A stretch of 64,000 nt of DNA from Acephala macrosclerotiorum (lineage: Eukaryota > Ascomycota > Leotiomycetes > Helotiales > Mollisiaceae), in NCBI GenBank assembly GCA_014904845.1, contig MU119212.1, positions 534,263 to 598,262 of the forward strand, written 5' to 3'. Every line of letters begins with the position of its first letter. Position 1 is the stretch's first letter. The notes below the pieces were generated by a model, which worked only from the letters and a program-made list of their open reading frames with translations, was not told the DNA's origin and searched no databases. Shown here in pieces: positions 45,541 to 58,605 of this stretch. The position numbers and the translations under genes were made by a program.

Positions 45541-47176
45541 ATGGCGTCAGCACTCCGTCTCGGTACTTCCGCCTTAAGGTCGTCTCTCACAGCTCCAGCT
45601 TTCAATGCTAGGACCGCAGCCTTCAATGGTTTGCGATGCTATTCATCATCGAAAACTCAGGTAAGCTCGATCTGTCCCAAAATGCCCCAAAGAATGCTTT
45701 AAGCTAACAATTTCCGACAGACACTGAAGGAACGATTCGCTGAGCAGTTACCAGAGAAGATTGAGCAGATCAAGAAGCTCCGCAAGTAAGATTGAGGACA
45801 AAATACAACCACGAGCAACAATTGACATTGGCAGGGACTACGGCTCCAAGGTCATCGGTGAGGTGACCCTTGATCAAGTTTACGGTGGTGCTCGTGGAAT
45901 CAAGTCGCTGGTTTGGGAGGGTTCGGTTCTTGACTCTGAGGAGGGTATCCGTTTCCGAGGAAAGACAATTCCAGAATGCCAGGAGCTTCTACCAAAGGCC
46001 CCAGGTGGACAGGAGCCTCTTCCCGAAGGTAAGATGCGATAAGAATTATCTCCAATTGACATGCTAACAACATCCGCAGGTCTCTTCTGGCTGCTCTTGA
46101 CCGGTGAAGTCCCCAGCGAGCAACAAGTCCGCGACCTTTCTGCCGACTGGGCTGCCCGTGCAACTGTCCCCAAGTTCGTCGAGGAGCTCATCGACCGATG
46201 CCCAAGCGATCTCCACCCAATGGCACAATTCTCTATCGCAGTCAATGCACTCGAGCACGAGTCTGCTTTCGCCAAGGCGTATGCTAAGGGAATGAAGAAG
46301 ACTGAGTACTGGGGCCACACTTTCGAGGATGCTATGGACTTGATTGCCAAGCTCCCAACGATCGCTGCTAGAATCTACCAAAACGTTTTCAAGGGAGGTA
46401 AGGTTGCTCCAGTCCAGAAGGACAAGGACTACTCCTTTAACTTCGCCAACCAACTTGGTTTCGGTAACAACAACGAGTTCATTGAGCTCATGAGACTGTA
46501 CCTCACCATCCACACCGACCATGAAGGTGGCAATGTCAGTGCTCACACCACTCACTTGGTTGGAAGTGCTCTCAGCTCTCCCATGCTCTCTCTCGCTGCC
46601 GGTCTCAATGGTCTTGCTGGTCCTCTCCACGGTCTTGCCAACCAGGAAGTCTTGAACTGGCTTACCAAAATGAAGGCTGCTATTGGCGACGATCTTAGCG
46701 ACGAGGCTATCAAGAACTACCTCTGGACCACCCTCAAGGCTGGCCAAGTCGTCCCAGGCTACGGCCACGCTGTTCTCCGAAAGACCGATCCCCGATACAT
46801 GGCTCAGAGAGAGTTCGCCGAGAAGCATCTCCCGGATGACCCAATGTACAAGCTTGTTAGCCAAGTCTACAAGATTGCTCCAGGTGTCCTGACCGAGCAC
46901 GGCAAGACCAAGAACCCATTCCCCAACGTTGATGCCGTGAGTGAACTCTATTTGTTCAAATAGGTATCTAGCTAACTTGAAAAACAGCACTCTGGTGTTC
47001 TCCTTCAATACTACGGTTTAACTGAGGCTAACTACTACACTGTCCTCTTCGGTGTTTCCCGAGCCATCGGTGTTATGCCACAATTGATCATCGATCGTGC
47101 AGTTGGAGCCCCAATCGAGCGACCCAAGTCTTTCTCTACCGAGAAGTGGGCTGAGATTGTTGGAGCCAAGCTGTAA
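45541..47176 (+). CDS. CIT1: Citrate synthase, mitochondrial
   Basis: Exons 45541-45660, 45721-45785, 45835-46028, 46080-46936 and 46988-47176 give 474 aa. It condenses oxaloacetate and acetyl-CoA to citrate in the TCA cycle. The N-terminus ([15 protein letters not shown]) is an Arg/Ser/Ala-rich presequence without acidic residues, as for mitochondrial import. The catalytic triad is visible: His310 in PLHGLANQ, His356 in [10 protein letters not shown] and Asp411 in NVDAHSGVLL. The spacings of 46 and 55 residues equal those of the pig enzyme (His274, His320, Asp375). The last three residues are AKL, which fits a type-1 peroxisomal targeting signal, so dual targeting is possible. The length is typical. 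Confidence 0.97.
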
Positions 47177-48154
47177 AATACCCCAAATAACGCCCTCGGG
47201 GTGGGGATGGGTGCCGGAATGTGGATTGTATGTTAGGTTAGACGGGGCCCTGGAGCGATTTGCACTGTTACCTGTATTTTATTTCCAGCGTTCTGGTGCT
47301 CGCTCGCAACCATTCCTGCGTATAGAATGAACTTCGTGACCAATGACTTGTTTAATCGGACTTTACATGAATCTTATGGAGACGCGAATGCCACTACAAA
47401 ATAGACAAGCATAGTTGAAACTGGGCATGTCATTCTTGAAGCTAAATTGTTTATGTTGACTTACGGCAATGTCCTAGACTCCGCGGTCCGCCAGCTTCAT
47501 GAGAAGACTGTTTTTGCAATCTCCAAGCGTCCAAGATTTCCATACTCTGCAGAACGCCACCGATACTGAATTGCTCGGATTCGCACACTTGGCCTCCGTC
47601 CATACAAAGCCCCTTTTGATACACGTGATACTAGTTTCCCGGCCTTCCCCATTGCCTTGCCGGTTTGCCCCATCCCGAGGCTTGTTGAACTCAGAAGCGA
47701 GACCAACGATTCCGCTCAACAACAACGTAAATCCAGGCCAGATTGCTTCTGGAATAGTGAAGGCTGAATCCCTGCAGTACCAGGACAGCCTCGTTCCCGT
47801 TGAAGAAACGTCGTGCAGCCAACTCTGGAAACGCTGAGTACGCTGACCGCTGACTGTAAGAGCTGACACAACAAAATACGAAATTTCCTATCTAGCTCGC
47901 ATCCTAAAACCCGCCGAATCAATAAATCGGACTTCTTCGTGCCTGATTTTGTGCCTTCGGTTCGCATCGAAAGAAGCAAAGCCTCTCCTTATCAATCTGC
48001 TGAATCAAATCCCCAAACTGTAGCCGAGAAAACGGGATCTTACTTGCCTTTAGCACCTCCCATCTGTTTTCGAACAATCAACATCTTCCACTCTTTGCGA
48101 CGAAGCAACCTACTCCCTTGGTCAGGGCCCCGAAATACTCAATCTACACCCACG
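47177..48154. other. Intergenic region, citrate synthase 3' flank to carrier promoter
   Basis: 978 bases with no gene called. Frames at about 47474-47979 are open on both strands simultaneously and show no domain. The right end is C/A-rich upstream sequence of the carrier gene. Confidence 0.5.
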
Positions 48155-49274
48155 ATGTCATTCGCAGTCGCAGAAAAGCCCAAGTTCGAGAAGAAGCCTG
48201 TCAAGTTCAGCAATCTGCTGCTTGGGGCTGGGCTCAACATGTACGTCTCTTTCGACAATCTGGCAAGTTGAATGCTGACAAGCAACAGGTTCGAGGTTAC
48301 GACTCTGGGACAGCCGTTGGAGGTCGTCAAGACTACCATGGCTGCGAACAGAGGAGACTCGTTTGCTTCTGCTCTTGCTAGAGTTTGGGGTAGAGGTGGT
48401 GTCTTTGGCTGTAAGTTCAACCCGTCCATCAACACCTATACACAACCCTCACTACAACAACTTTCTGACGATTATCTCTTCTGCAATAGTCTACCAAGGT
48501 CTCATCCCATGGGCCTGGATCGAAGCCTCCACCAAAGGAGCCGTCCTCCTCTTCGTCGCCTCCGAAGCCGAATACTACGCCCGAACCTTCGGCGCCGGTG
48601 ATTTCGTCGCAGGCATCTCAGGCGGTGTCACCGGCGGTGTTGCGCAAGCCTACGCCACGATGGGATTCTGCACCTGCATGAAGACCGTCGAGATCACGAA
48701 ATCCAAGCTCGCAGCCCAAGGCGTTAAACCTCCCGGAACATTCGCTACATTCATGGATATCTACCGTAAGGAAGGTATCAAGGGTATCAATAAGGGTGTC
48801 AACGCTGTTGCTATTCGTCAAATGACCAACTGGGGTTCGAGATTCGGTCTTTCTAGACTTGCGGAACAGGGAATTAGAAAGGTTACGGGTAAGGAGGATG
48901 GTGGTAAGCTGAGTGCTTGGGAGAAGATTCTTGCTTCGGGTCTTGGTGGTGGTCTTTCTGCTTGGAATCAACCGATTGAGGTTATTCGTGTGGAGATGCA
49001 GAGCAAGACTGAGGATCCAAACAGACCAAAGAAGATGACTGTGGGCAATACAGCCAAGTACATCTATTCGCAGAACGGGCTGAAGGGTCTGTATCGTGGT
49101 GTAGTTCCCCGTATTGGATTGGGCGTTTGGCAGACGATTTGTATGGTTGCTATGGGTGATATGTAAGTCCCCCCTTTCCCTTCTTTCACTTCTATTTCAC
49201 TTACTGACACATTTCACAGGGCCAAGACCTACGTCGAGAAACTCACCGGCGAACAGGTCACAGCTAAGCATTAA
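48155..49274 (+). CDS. YHM2: Mitochondrial citrate/2-oxoglutarate carrier (Yhm2-like)
   Basis: Exons 48155-48240, 48289-48410, 48490-49162 and 49220-49274 give 311 aa, close to yeast Yhm2. The protein belongs to the SLC25 family in the inner mitochondrial membrane and exchanges citrate for 2-oxoglutarate, supporting cytosolic NADPH and acetyl-CoA supply. The carrier signature P-x-(D/E)-x-x-(K/R) is visible in repeat 1 (QPLEVVK, residue about 38) and repeat 3 (QPIEVIR, about 230). Repeat 2 is degenerate (GFCTCMKTVEITKSK), as is characteristic of Yhm2. The start MSFAVAEKPKFEKKPVKFSN and the QGLIPWAWIEASTKG segment also fit. It lies 978 bases downstream of citrate synthase on the same strand. 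Confidence 0.93.
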
Positions 49275-51830
49275 GCGGCGTTTATGGGATACGGATCACA
49301 ATGGCATGTCTAGATCTCACGCTTCTTGGTTTGGTATCTGAGTGTCAATAAGGGTAGTCTGGTCATATAAAGGGAAAGGGAAAGATAGAGCTTCATGTTT
49401 GTACGGTTTAATTTTCATTAGAGCATGATGGATACATAGCCTATGCAGTACACAAATGGGCGGTGTACCTGAATGGAGATTTTAATGCGGATGTATCCGA
49501 GGCTCCGGGGAAGATGGGGGTTTGGCATGCGATGATCTCGGAGAGGCTCCACAATCGGAACGCTCCATGCTCCAGTGAGCAGAACAATCCTTAGGTTTAT
49601 TGCACAGCGTCGTTCCTTGCTTTGATTCTAACACTTTAGAAGCTTCCGCCGTCCTATGCAGTTTCCCTTGGACAGGTTTCTCTCGGTATCTACCACGTTC
49701 CAGACGACTATAAAATAGTCCTCCTTTTGAGATCTTAGGCCCCACAAGTGATTCCCAACGTCAAAGATACTCGCGTTCTTCAGAGGCTAACCATGGTGAT
49801 TGACTTTCCTGCTGTGTTCCGTTCCATGCTTTGCTGTAGAACTCAAGATCTTGTCCGGACGTTGAAGCTTTCTGCTTGGCACGGCATGGCACGGCAGGCT
49901 CTTCCGTGTGGATCCGATCTTGAAAGAAGAGTTGATAGCGAGTGCTAGATTGACAGCAGTGATTAGGAGTTGACAACCACACTGATTTTGAATCGAGATG
50001 AAAGAAGAGCATGGGATGAAGCACCAAATGCCGGTAACTCCAAGTAACGCATATCACCTCCAGGACTCTACTATTCACAAGCATATTCATCCTCGCCTGC
50101 TTCTCCTTCCTTCAACTCCATGGCCTCGTAGTTATCGATGATTCTCTTGCCTTCCACGTTGACTTATTTTGAGTTATTTATATTCTGCTATTATGGCTGC
50201 GAGTTGGGTCTGAACATCCGAGAAGAAAAATTGTGCTTTGCAAATTCAAAACTAATTTCAAAGTCCGACTTTACCTTTCAATGATTTGGTCTTCTTCTGC
50301 TGTTTCAATGTTTGTTATTTAGCCCGAGAGATCTCGCAGGAAATGACGCCGTAAATTTATGCGCAGTTACTACTCCCTTGGTTCATAAAAGTTCAATCTA
50401 GATGTTTATTACCTGCCGAATACATCCGATAAGATTTCCGCGAGCAATGCCCCGAACAGGACTACGGAGATTGAGCTATAGCTCCTGGCCACCGCCTTCC
50501 AGTCCTGTTACATGGGATATGTTACATCCCAAGACTTAAGAACAAAAATTGATATTGGCAGCAAAGCCGACGACACCCAAGTTTCATCTCTGGAGATTAT
50601 TGACGCCGACTCTTTTCATTGTTCTTTTAAAGTCACAGTTGAGGTTCCCGAAATCCATAAAAGCCCGAGACCGGCAACTCGACGTGCCCACGCCCACCAT
50701 TCTGTCTCCCATGTCTCTTCTCCGGCGCCTCGTAATAAAGACCTGGACTGAAAGGATCGTACCGTTCCATGCAGTTCAACATGTAGTATTTATACTCAGA
50801 ATCCCACGCAATCCGCCAGACGAACTAGACCATTTAGCATGACTCAAGCAATGCTCTATTCACCTACCTTTCAAGTTGAAAGTACATAGCTTAGCGAGCT
50901 ACTAGCGACAATAAAGCGCTTCTTCCCATCGTGCAGAACGACTGATCAAAGCCAAATTCGCCGCATGGAGTCAATCAATTTTGTTCTTTCTCGAGCTTCA
51001 GTGGCCTTGTGCGAGAATCTATATACTTAGCCGTGTTCACAATAGTATAATTATTTTAGCTACTGGATTTGAAGCTAGCAGGCGTTTGCAAGTGTTACTC
51101 GCTGCGAACTTTATCCACGGCTATCAAGTATCCTTCGTTTATTCGTCGAAAGTGAAACAAGTTTGAGGAAATAGTTCCACCTGAAAACACTCTTCTTCTC
51201 CTTCTTTGCTATATATTTCACTCGCGGCTGTCAAGTAGTCTTCATTTGCTAGTTGGAAGTTAAGCTTGCTTTGAGGCGATGTCCATTGCAAAGTAACCAC
51301 CTCCATCTCTAATGTGAACTTCACTTATGGCTAACAAATATGTTTGCAGCTTCAATGGAATTGAAGCTCTCTCCAAGTTGATGGAATCTCATGGGAAAGT
51401 GAATTTACCTCATTGTCCAAGTCAAACCATTTCTGCATCTTCCTGATTTCTTACCTCTTCTAGGAGTATATATACTCGGCTGCACCTCGGCAGTTGGAAG
51501 CCCAAGCGATGATCACGGTGACCCTCTGTCGGCGTATGGTGGGATTATCCATTGGCCTTGCAATCACAGAATCATGGAAAGTCTCTTTGGTTGGAGTAGA
51601 CAAAGTAATCTTTCTTCAGGTCTTGGAACTCCCAGAAACAATGTTATAGCCTCCATCTGAACTCAGATCCAGAGTCCAGCTTGCGATCTAAAAAAGCTGA
51701 CAATACTAGATTTGTTGGCAGCAAAATGTCAATCTCCCTTTTTCTGGATCTTTAATTGTCTAGAGAGTTCACTGCCAGTTTCTCATCTCACTTGCAAAGA
51801 AATATAGTAAAGCTGGGATAAATATTCTTT
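49275..51830. other. Gene-poor transition region before the AT-rich block
   Basis: About 2.6 kb of ordinary to slightly AT-rich composition with no gene I can support. It holds the 3' flank of the carrier gene on the left and a degenerate tandem repeat near 51.1-51.4 kb on the right. The composition stays mixed up to about 51,830 and then changes abruptly. Confidence 0.5.
51106..51420. repeat. Degenerate tandem repeat, period about 101-106 bp, three units
   Basis: Three diverged units are anchored by the related segments at 51110-51132, 51216-51238 and 51317-51339 (core CGGCTATCAAGTA-like, then TTCG/TTCA). The period of 101-106 bases is near that of a 33-35-residue protein repeat. A 61-codon minus-strand frame (51324-51139) covers part of it, but stops separate the units. 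It may be a decayed repeat-protein gene or just minisatellite DNA. Confidence 0.5.
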
Positions 51831-52040
51831 TAATTTCTTTAGTAATAATTGTTCTATGTACGTTATTAAAACGTTGATTAAAAAGTTATTAAAAATAATT
51901 TTTTTTTTAAATCGAGACTTTATATATTTTTTAAATTTTAAACTTGATATAAAATTAAAAAACGAAATTTAAAAACATTTTAATTTAAATAAAAAAATAT
52001 ATAAAATTTTCGATTTTATTAAAATTTAATTAAATAAAAA

Positions 52041-52109
52041 ATTAATAAAATTATAATTAATTTAATATATATATATATATATATAATTAATAAAATTATA
52101 ATTAATTTA

Positions 52110-52133
<24 letters not shown>
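52041..52133. repeat. 45-bp tandem duplication with (AT)n runs
   Basis: A 25-base segment beginning ATTAATAAAATTATAATTAA occurs at 52041-52065 and again at 52086-52110. Each copy is followed by an AT dinucleotide run. Confidence 0.9.
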
Positions 52134-52141
<8 letters not shown>

Positions 52142-52514
52142 AATATTTATATTATTTTTATTATTATTATTATAATTTTAATCGTATTTAATATTAAAAT
52201 TTTAAATTTATATTTTTATTAAAATTTTTTTTACGTATTAATTATTTATTAATAATACATATTATATAATAATTATATATTTAAATTTTTAACGTTTAAT
52301 TAATAATCGATTAATAAATAAATTTCGATTTATAATAATATTAAAAATTTTAATTATAAACGATTATATATAATATTTATATAATTATATTTAATATTTT
52401 TTAATAAAACGATTAATAAAATAATATATATTTTTTTTTAATATTCGTATTAATTATAAATTTTATTAAAAAAAATTATTAAATTAATAATCGATTTAAT
52501 ACGTATATTAATAA

Positions 52515-52680
52515 ACGAGTTTTTTTTTTTTTAATATTCGATATATATTTTATTTTATAAATCTCGTAAAAACGTTTTTATAAAAAATTATAAAATTTTT
52601 GATTTTAATAATTTATATTTATTTTAAATTTTAAATTAAAAACTTTTAATTTGAACGTTTTATAAATATTTAAAATTAAT
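52515..52680 (+). repeat. Repeat module X, copy 1
   Basis: It is homologous to 58861-59025 in the same orientation. Shared anchors are AAATCTCGTAAAAA and AAATTAAAAACTTTTAATTT followed by CGTTTTATAA. Copy 1 is the more AT-converted of the two. Confidence 0.85.
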
Positions 52681-52705
52681 AAATTAATAAGTTTTTTAAT
52701 ATTTA

Positions 52706-53045
52706 AAATAAAAAATATATATTTTATAAAATTTTTATTTTTTATATTAAATTATTATAATTAATTTAATCGATTTAAATTATTTTATTTAAAAATTATG
52801 TAATTTATAAAAATATTTAATATTTAATATTTAAATATTTTAAATATTTTAATATTTTAAATAAAAACGTATTTTTAATAAAATTTTATATTAAAAAAAT
52901 ATTTTTTAAAATTTTAATTTTTTATATTAAATTATTACAATTAATTTAATTAATTTAAATTATTTTTTTTAAAACGTTTTTTAAAAATTATATAATTATA
53001 ATTATATATTAATTAAAATTTTAAAATTTTTTATTAAAACGATTA
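52706..53045 (+). repeat. Tandem units of about 150-190 bp (module T), copy 1
   Basis: Two degenerate units share TTTTTTATATTAAATTATTA followed by AATTAATTTAAT at about 52738 and 52918. The same unit type recurs at 59096-59490. Confidence 0.65.
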
Positions 53046-53083
53046 TATATAATTTTAAAATTACATATTAATATTATATTAAA

Positions 53084-53277
53084 AATATTATATTATTAAT
53101 AATACGATTTAAATATACGTAAATTTTTTTTTTAAATTTTAATATATATATTAATTTATAATTAAATAAAATTATTTAAAAATTGAAATTCGAAATATAA
53201 ATTTTTTATTTCGAAAATAAAAATAAAATAATATTAATTATATACGATTTCGAGTTATATATAAATATTATATAATA
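53084..53277 (+). repeat. Repeat module Y, copy 1
   Basis: About 190 bases matching 58391-58587 (direct) and 63181-63374 (inverted). Shared anchors are TATTATTAATAATACGATTT and AAAATAATATTAATTATATA followed by CGAT. Confidence 0.88.
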
Positions 53278-53670
53278 AAAACGTCGTCGGTTTTAATAAT
53301 TTAAACGAATAAAATATATATATATTTTTTTATTATACGTATTAAAATTTTTTTATTATTAATTATTTTATTAAAAAATACGTATATTAATAATATTATT
53401 AACGAATTAATAATAATTTAATCGATTATTAATATTATTGATTATTTTAATTTAATATTAATAGTATTAATTCGATATTAATAATATTAAAATATTATTA
53501 ATAATATCGATTTAAAATTAAATATTTAAATATTTAAAATTTAAAATTTATAGTATTTATTTAATTTATTATAAAAATTTCAAATAAATTTATTAAACGC
53601 GCATTAAAATATTAAATTATAAAATTAAAAATTATTAAGTTTTAATATTTTTCATTAAAATTTATATATA

Positions 53671-53885
53671 AACTAATAATCGCGTTTTATTCGATTAATA
53701 AATTTTTGTCGTTTTATAAATTATATAAATAAATAAAAATAAAAAATGAAAATATTAATATTATTTAAAATCTAATTATAAAATCGATCGATTCAAACAA
53801 AGTTTACGCGCGTAAAAACTGACTATAAAAAGTATTGAACTTATATGCGAACAAATACTACAATTAAATATTGTACTTAGAAATT
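53671..53885 (+). repeat. Repeat module Z, copy 1 (less mutated)
   Basis: It is homologous to 58606-58800. Shared anchors are TTTTATTCGATTAATAAATT and CGTTTTATAAATTATATAAA. This copy keeps many C and G that are T or A in copy 2, so it is the less converted member. It leads into a relatively G+C-rich island reaching about 54,110. Confidence 0.88.
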
Positions 53886-56800
53886 GAACGGTTTAATTGA
53901 TTAAATGTAATTGTATAAAAATCGCGCGCAGTCGTTTGTAATCGCCGAGAATCGAGAGTTTTAGTATTTTTATAGACCGGGACTTACTTATTAATTGATT
54001 ATCAATTTGTAATCGGTTTTTTTAATTGGACGCCAAAGATTTAAATATGCAATTACTACGTAATGCGCGCTATTAACAAGCCGTTGATACTATTAGCAAA
54101 TAATTAATATATTATAAATATATAAAATTCGTTAATTTTAATATTAATAAAAATATTAAAAAAATAAAAATTATATAATTAAATATTAAAATTTATAAAT
54201 TTTAAATTTTAAATTTTATTTTTATTTTTAATTTATAATTTTAAAAAATAATAATAATAAAAATAAATATTTTTTTATTTATTTATTTATTTTATTTATT
54301 TTTTATTTGTTTTTTTATTATTGTTTTTTAATTTATTTTTTAATTTATATTTTAAAATAATTAATATTTAAAAACTTTTTTAAAATTTTATTATAATATT
54401 TATTAAATTATTTAATTTTTTATAATTTTATTTATTTATATAATTATTATAAAATTATAATATTAATTATTAAATTTTTTATTATTATTAATAAATTTAA
54501 AATAATATATTTAAATTTTTAATATGAATTTTTAATTTATTATTTTAATTTTTTATTTAATATAATAATTTTATTTTTAATTAAATTTTAATATTAAATA
54601 ATAATAAATAAATTGAAAATTATTTTAAATTAATAAATTATAATAATATAAATATTTTAAATATATTATTTTTTATATTTAATTTATAAATTTAATAATT
54701 TACATTTTTTATTTTAATTTTTTTATATTAAATTAATATATATTTATTAAAAATTAATAAAATTTTTAATATAAAAATAATTTTAAATTTTATTATAAAT
54801 TTAATTTTTTATTAATATAAATATATTATATATTTGTATTTTAATAATATTAAATATTTTTTTTAATTATAATTATATTAAATTTTTTTATTATTATTAT
54901 ATTTTTAAATTATTAATTTTAATTTTTTATACGAATTATTAATTAATTTTAAATTAAAAATACAAATTTTAATATATTTAATAAAATTAAATTTAATAAA
55001 TTAAATTTTTTTTATTAAATTCTTTTAAACAATATTTTAAATATAATAATTATATTTTTTTTTCGTAATTATAATAAAAACTTTTTATTAAAATTTTTTT
55101 TATTATTATAAATATAAATATTTCGTTTTTATTTTTAATAATAATATTAAATATATTATTAAAATTTTTATTATTATTATCGTTTTTAACGAATTAATAA
55201 TATTTATTTTTATTATAATTTTTATTGAATATTTTTTTATTATTATATAATTTTTTAAATTATTTTGAATCGTATTATTTTATTAATAATTTATTATTTA
55301 AATTTTTTTAATTTAATTTATTTAATAAAAAAAAATATAAAAATTTTTTTTTTATTAATAATTTTTTTATATAATATAATATAATTATTATTAAATAAAA
55401 TTTTATTAATTTATAAAATATATTAATCGTATATATTTTTTTATTTATTATTAATAATTTATATAAATTTTTTTAATTTTTATTTTATTAAATATATATA
55501 TTTAAAAAAATTAATAAATTTAAAATAAATTTTATATTTAAATTATTTCTTATTATAAACGTATTTATAATTTAATATTTAATATATAAATATTATATTT
55601 TTTTTTAATAATTATATAAATTGTTTTAATTTTTTTAATTATTAATAAAAATATTATATTTTTATTAATTATTTTAAAAATTAATAATATAAATACGATT
55701 TTATTTAAATTTATTAAATTATTTATAAAATTAATTTTTTATTAATTTATTTATTAATAAATTTTAATAAATATTTTTTTAATTTCAATTATTATTATTA
55801 TTATATATTATTAAAATTTTATAAATATATTTTTTGAAAATTTAATTATTTAAAATATTATTATTAAATTTATTATTTATAAAATTTATTTTTTATTTAA
55901 ATATAAAATAAATTTAAATTTTTTAAATAATTTATAATATATTTAATATTTATATTATAATTTATATATTAAATTTTTTTTAATAAATATTATATTAATA
56001 AATAATCGAATTATTAATATAATTATTATAATTTAATTTTAATAAAATAAAATAATTTTTTTAAATTAAAACGTTTTTAAAATTATTAAATTTTTTATTT
56101 ATATTTTAAATATAAAATAAAAATAATATAAAATATAATAATATTTAAAAATATATTAATTTAAATAATTTTTTATAATAATAATAATTTTTTATTAAAT
56201 CGAATTTTATAAACATTATTTATTAATATATTTAATTAAATTTTATTATTAATTTTTTATAATATTTAAATTTTTTTTAAATAAATAATAATTTTTAAAT
56301 ATAAATATTAAATTTTTTTTAAATTATTATAATAATATAATATATAAATTAATTATTTAATATAATTATCGTTTAAATATTATTAATTTTTTTAAATTCG
56401 ATAAAATAAATTTTATTTATATTTTTTATTTTTATATTTATTAATAAGTAATCGATTTTTTAATTTTATTATTTTTTATATTATTTTTTATATTTTTATA
56501 TTTAATAAAATTTTTTTAATAATAAATCGTTAAAATATTATAATTAATAATATATTAAATATATTATTAAAATTTAAAATATATTTATTATCGTTTTTTT
56601 ATTATATATTTTATTAATTAATAATTTAATTTATTATAAATATAATATTTTTTTTAATAAAAAGTTTTTTAATAATTATAATTCGTATAATAATTATTAT
56701 AATTTTAAAATAAATTTTTATTTTTTTTATCGAATTAAAAAAATCGAAAAATTGAAATTATTTTATATTTACGTTTTTTATTACGTTTTTTATATATTCG

Positions 56801-57837
56801 ATTAATTTAATTTTAATCGATTTTATTATAATTTTTTTAATTTTTTTAGAAATTATAATTAAAATTATAATTATATTATTACGTTTTTTGTAAACGTATT
56901 ATAATAATAATTATAAATTATAATTTAATATAAACTTTTTTAAATATATTTATAAATTTATAAAATATAAAATTATATTTTTTTTTTACGATTTTTAAAT
57001 ATAATAAAAAATATTTTATTATATTAATTTTTTAATAATTTAATTTTAAAATAATAATTATAATTTAATATTAAAAATATTAAATAATTTTTCATTGTAT
57101 TTTTTATTATTATTAATATATATTTTTATTAAATTCGTAAACGATTTTATTAATATATTTTATAAAAATTAAAAATTATTATTTAATCGAATATTTTAAT
57201 TAAAAATTATATTTTTTTAATTTTGTAAATTATTTTATTAATATATTAATTAATAAAATTAAATATTTAAAAATTATATATTAAAATATTATATATTCGA
57301 AATGCGAATTTTATAAAATTAAATATTTAAAATATTTAAAATTTAAAAATATTATAATTATAAAAATAAATTATTTTAAATAATTTTTTTTTAAATATTA
57401 ATTAAATTTTATTTTTATTTATTAATTAATTTATTATTTTTTTTAATTTATTTATAATAATTTTTTTAAATTTTTTTATAATTTGTTTTTTATTTTTTAA
57501 TAATTATATTTTTTATTCGTATAAAATATTTTATAATTTTCAAATAAAAATTAATATTATTTTAAAAAAAATATTTTTTATTTATTTATTAAAATATTTT
57601 TATATAATATAATTTATATATTCGTTTTATTTATAATATTTAATATTAAATACAATAAATACATTGATTATTATTTTATTTAATTTTTTATTTTTTATTT
57701 CAATTAATAAATTTTATATTTTTTTTTTTTTAAATATTATTTCGAAAAATATAAAATAATTAATTTTATAAATAATTTAAACGTTTTAATAAAAATAAAT
57801 AATAAAAATAAATAAAAAAAACAAATAAAAAAATAAA

Positions 57838-57878
57838 TATAAAAACGAATATAAAAACGAATATAAAAACGAATAAAC
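57838..57878. repeat. Three tandem copies of a 13-bp ATATAAAAACGAA-type unit
   Basis: The unit ATATAAAAACGAA is repeated three times in a row in the AT-rich block. Each copy keeps its single CpG. Confidence 0.9.
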
Positions 57879-58390
57879 GTTTTTAATAAATATTATTATA
57901 AAATATTTTTTAATAATAATTTATAAAAACTTCATATAATCGTAATATAATATCGATATATTATTCGATCGATTAATTCGAGATTATAAAATATAAATAT
58001 AATTAAAATAAAAAATAAAAAATAATATTAATTTAATACGATATTTAAAATTAAATAATAAATATAATAATTTAATTAATTATATAATCGAGTTTTTTCG
58101 TAAAATAATATTATTTTACGTAATAAATACAAATTTAAATTAATTATTTAAAAATTCGAATTTTTTTATAATTAATTTTTTTAAATTTTCGAAAAATAAT
58201 TAAATATTTTAATTTCGTTTTTATAAAAAATAATAATAAAATCTTTTTATAATTTAATAATATTTAATAATATTCGATTGAAATTTTTTAATTTTTTTAT
58301 AATAAATTTATTAATATTTTTAATTTATTATATTTCGTTTTTTTTAATAAATTTTTATTAATTTGTAATTAAAAATAATTATTAATTAAT

Positions 58391-58587
58391 ATTAATATTA
58401 TATTATTAATAATACGATTTAAACGTACGTAAATTTTTTTTTTGGAATTTTAATATACGTATTAATTTATAATTAATTAAAATTATTTAAAAAACGAAAT
58501 TCGAAATATAAAATTTTTATTTTCAAAATAAAAATAAAATAATATTAATTATATACGATTTTATATCGTATATAAATATTATATAAT
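58391..58587 (+). repeat. Repeat module Y, copy 2
   Basis: It is nearly identical along its length to the inverted copy at 63181-63374 and very similar to 53084-53277. It is immediately followed by module Z copy 2. Confidence 0.9.
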
Positions 58588-58605
58588 ATTTGTTTCAATA
58601 TAAAT

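Noticed and set aside
46064..47008. 314-codon minus-strand frame over citrate synthase
   Set aside because: Antisense shadow; the sense strand carries the complete catalytic triad.
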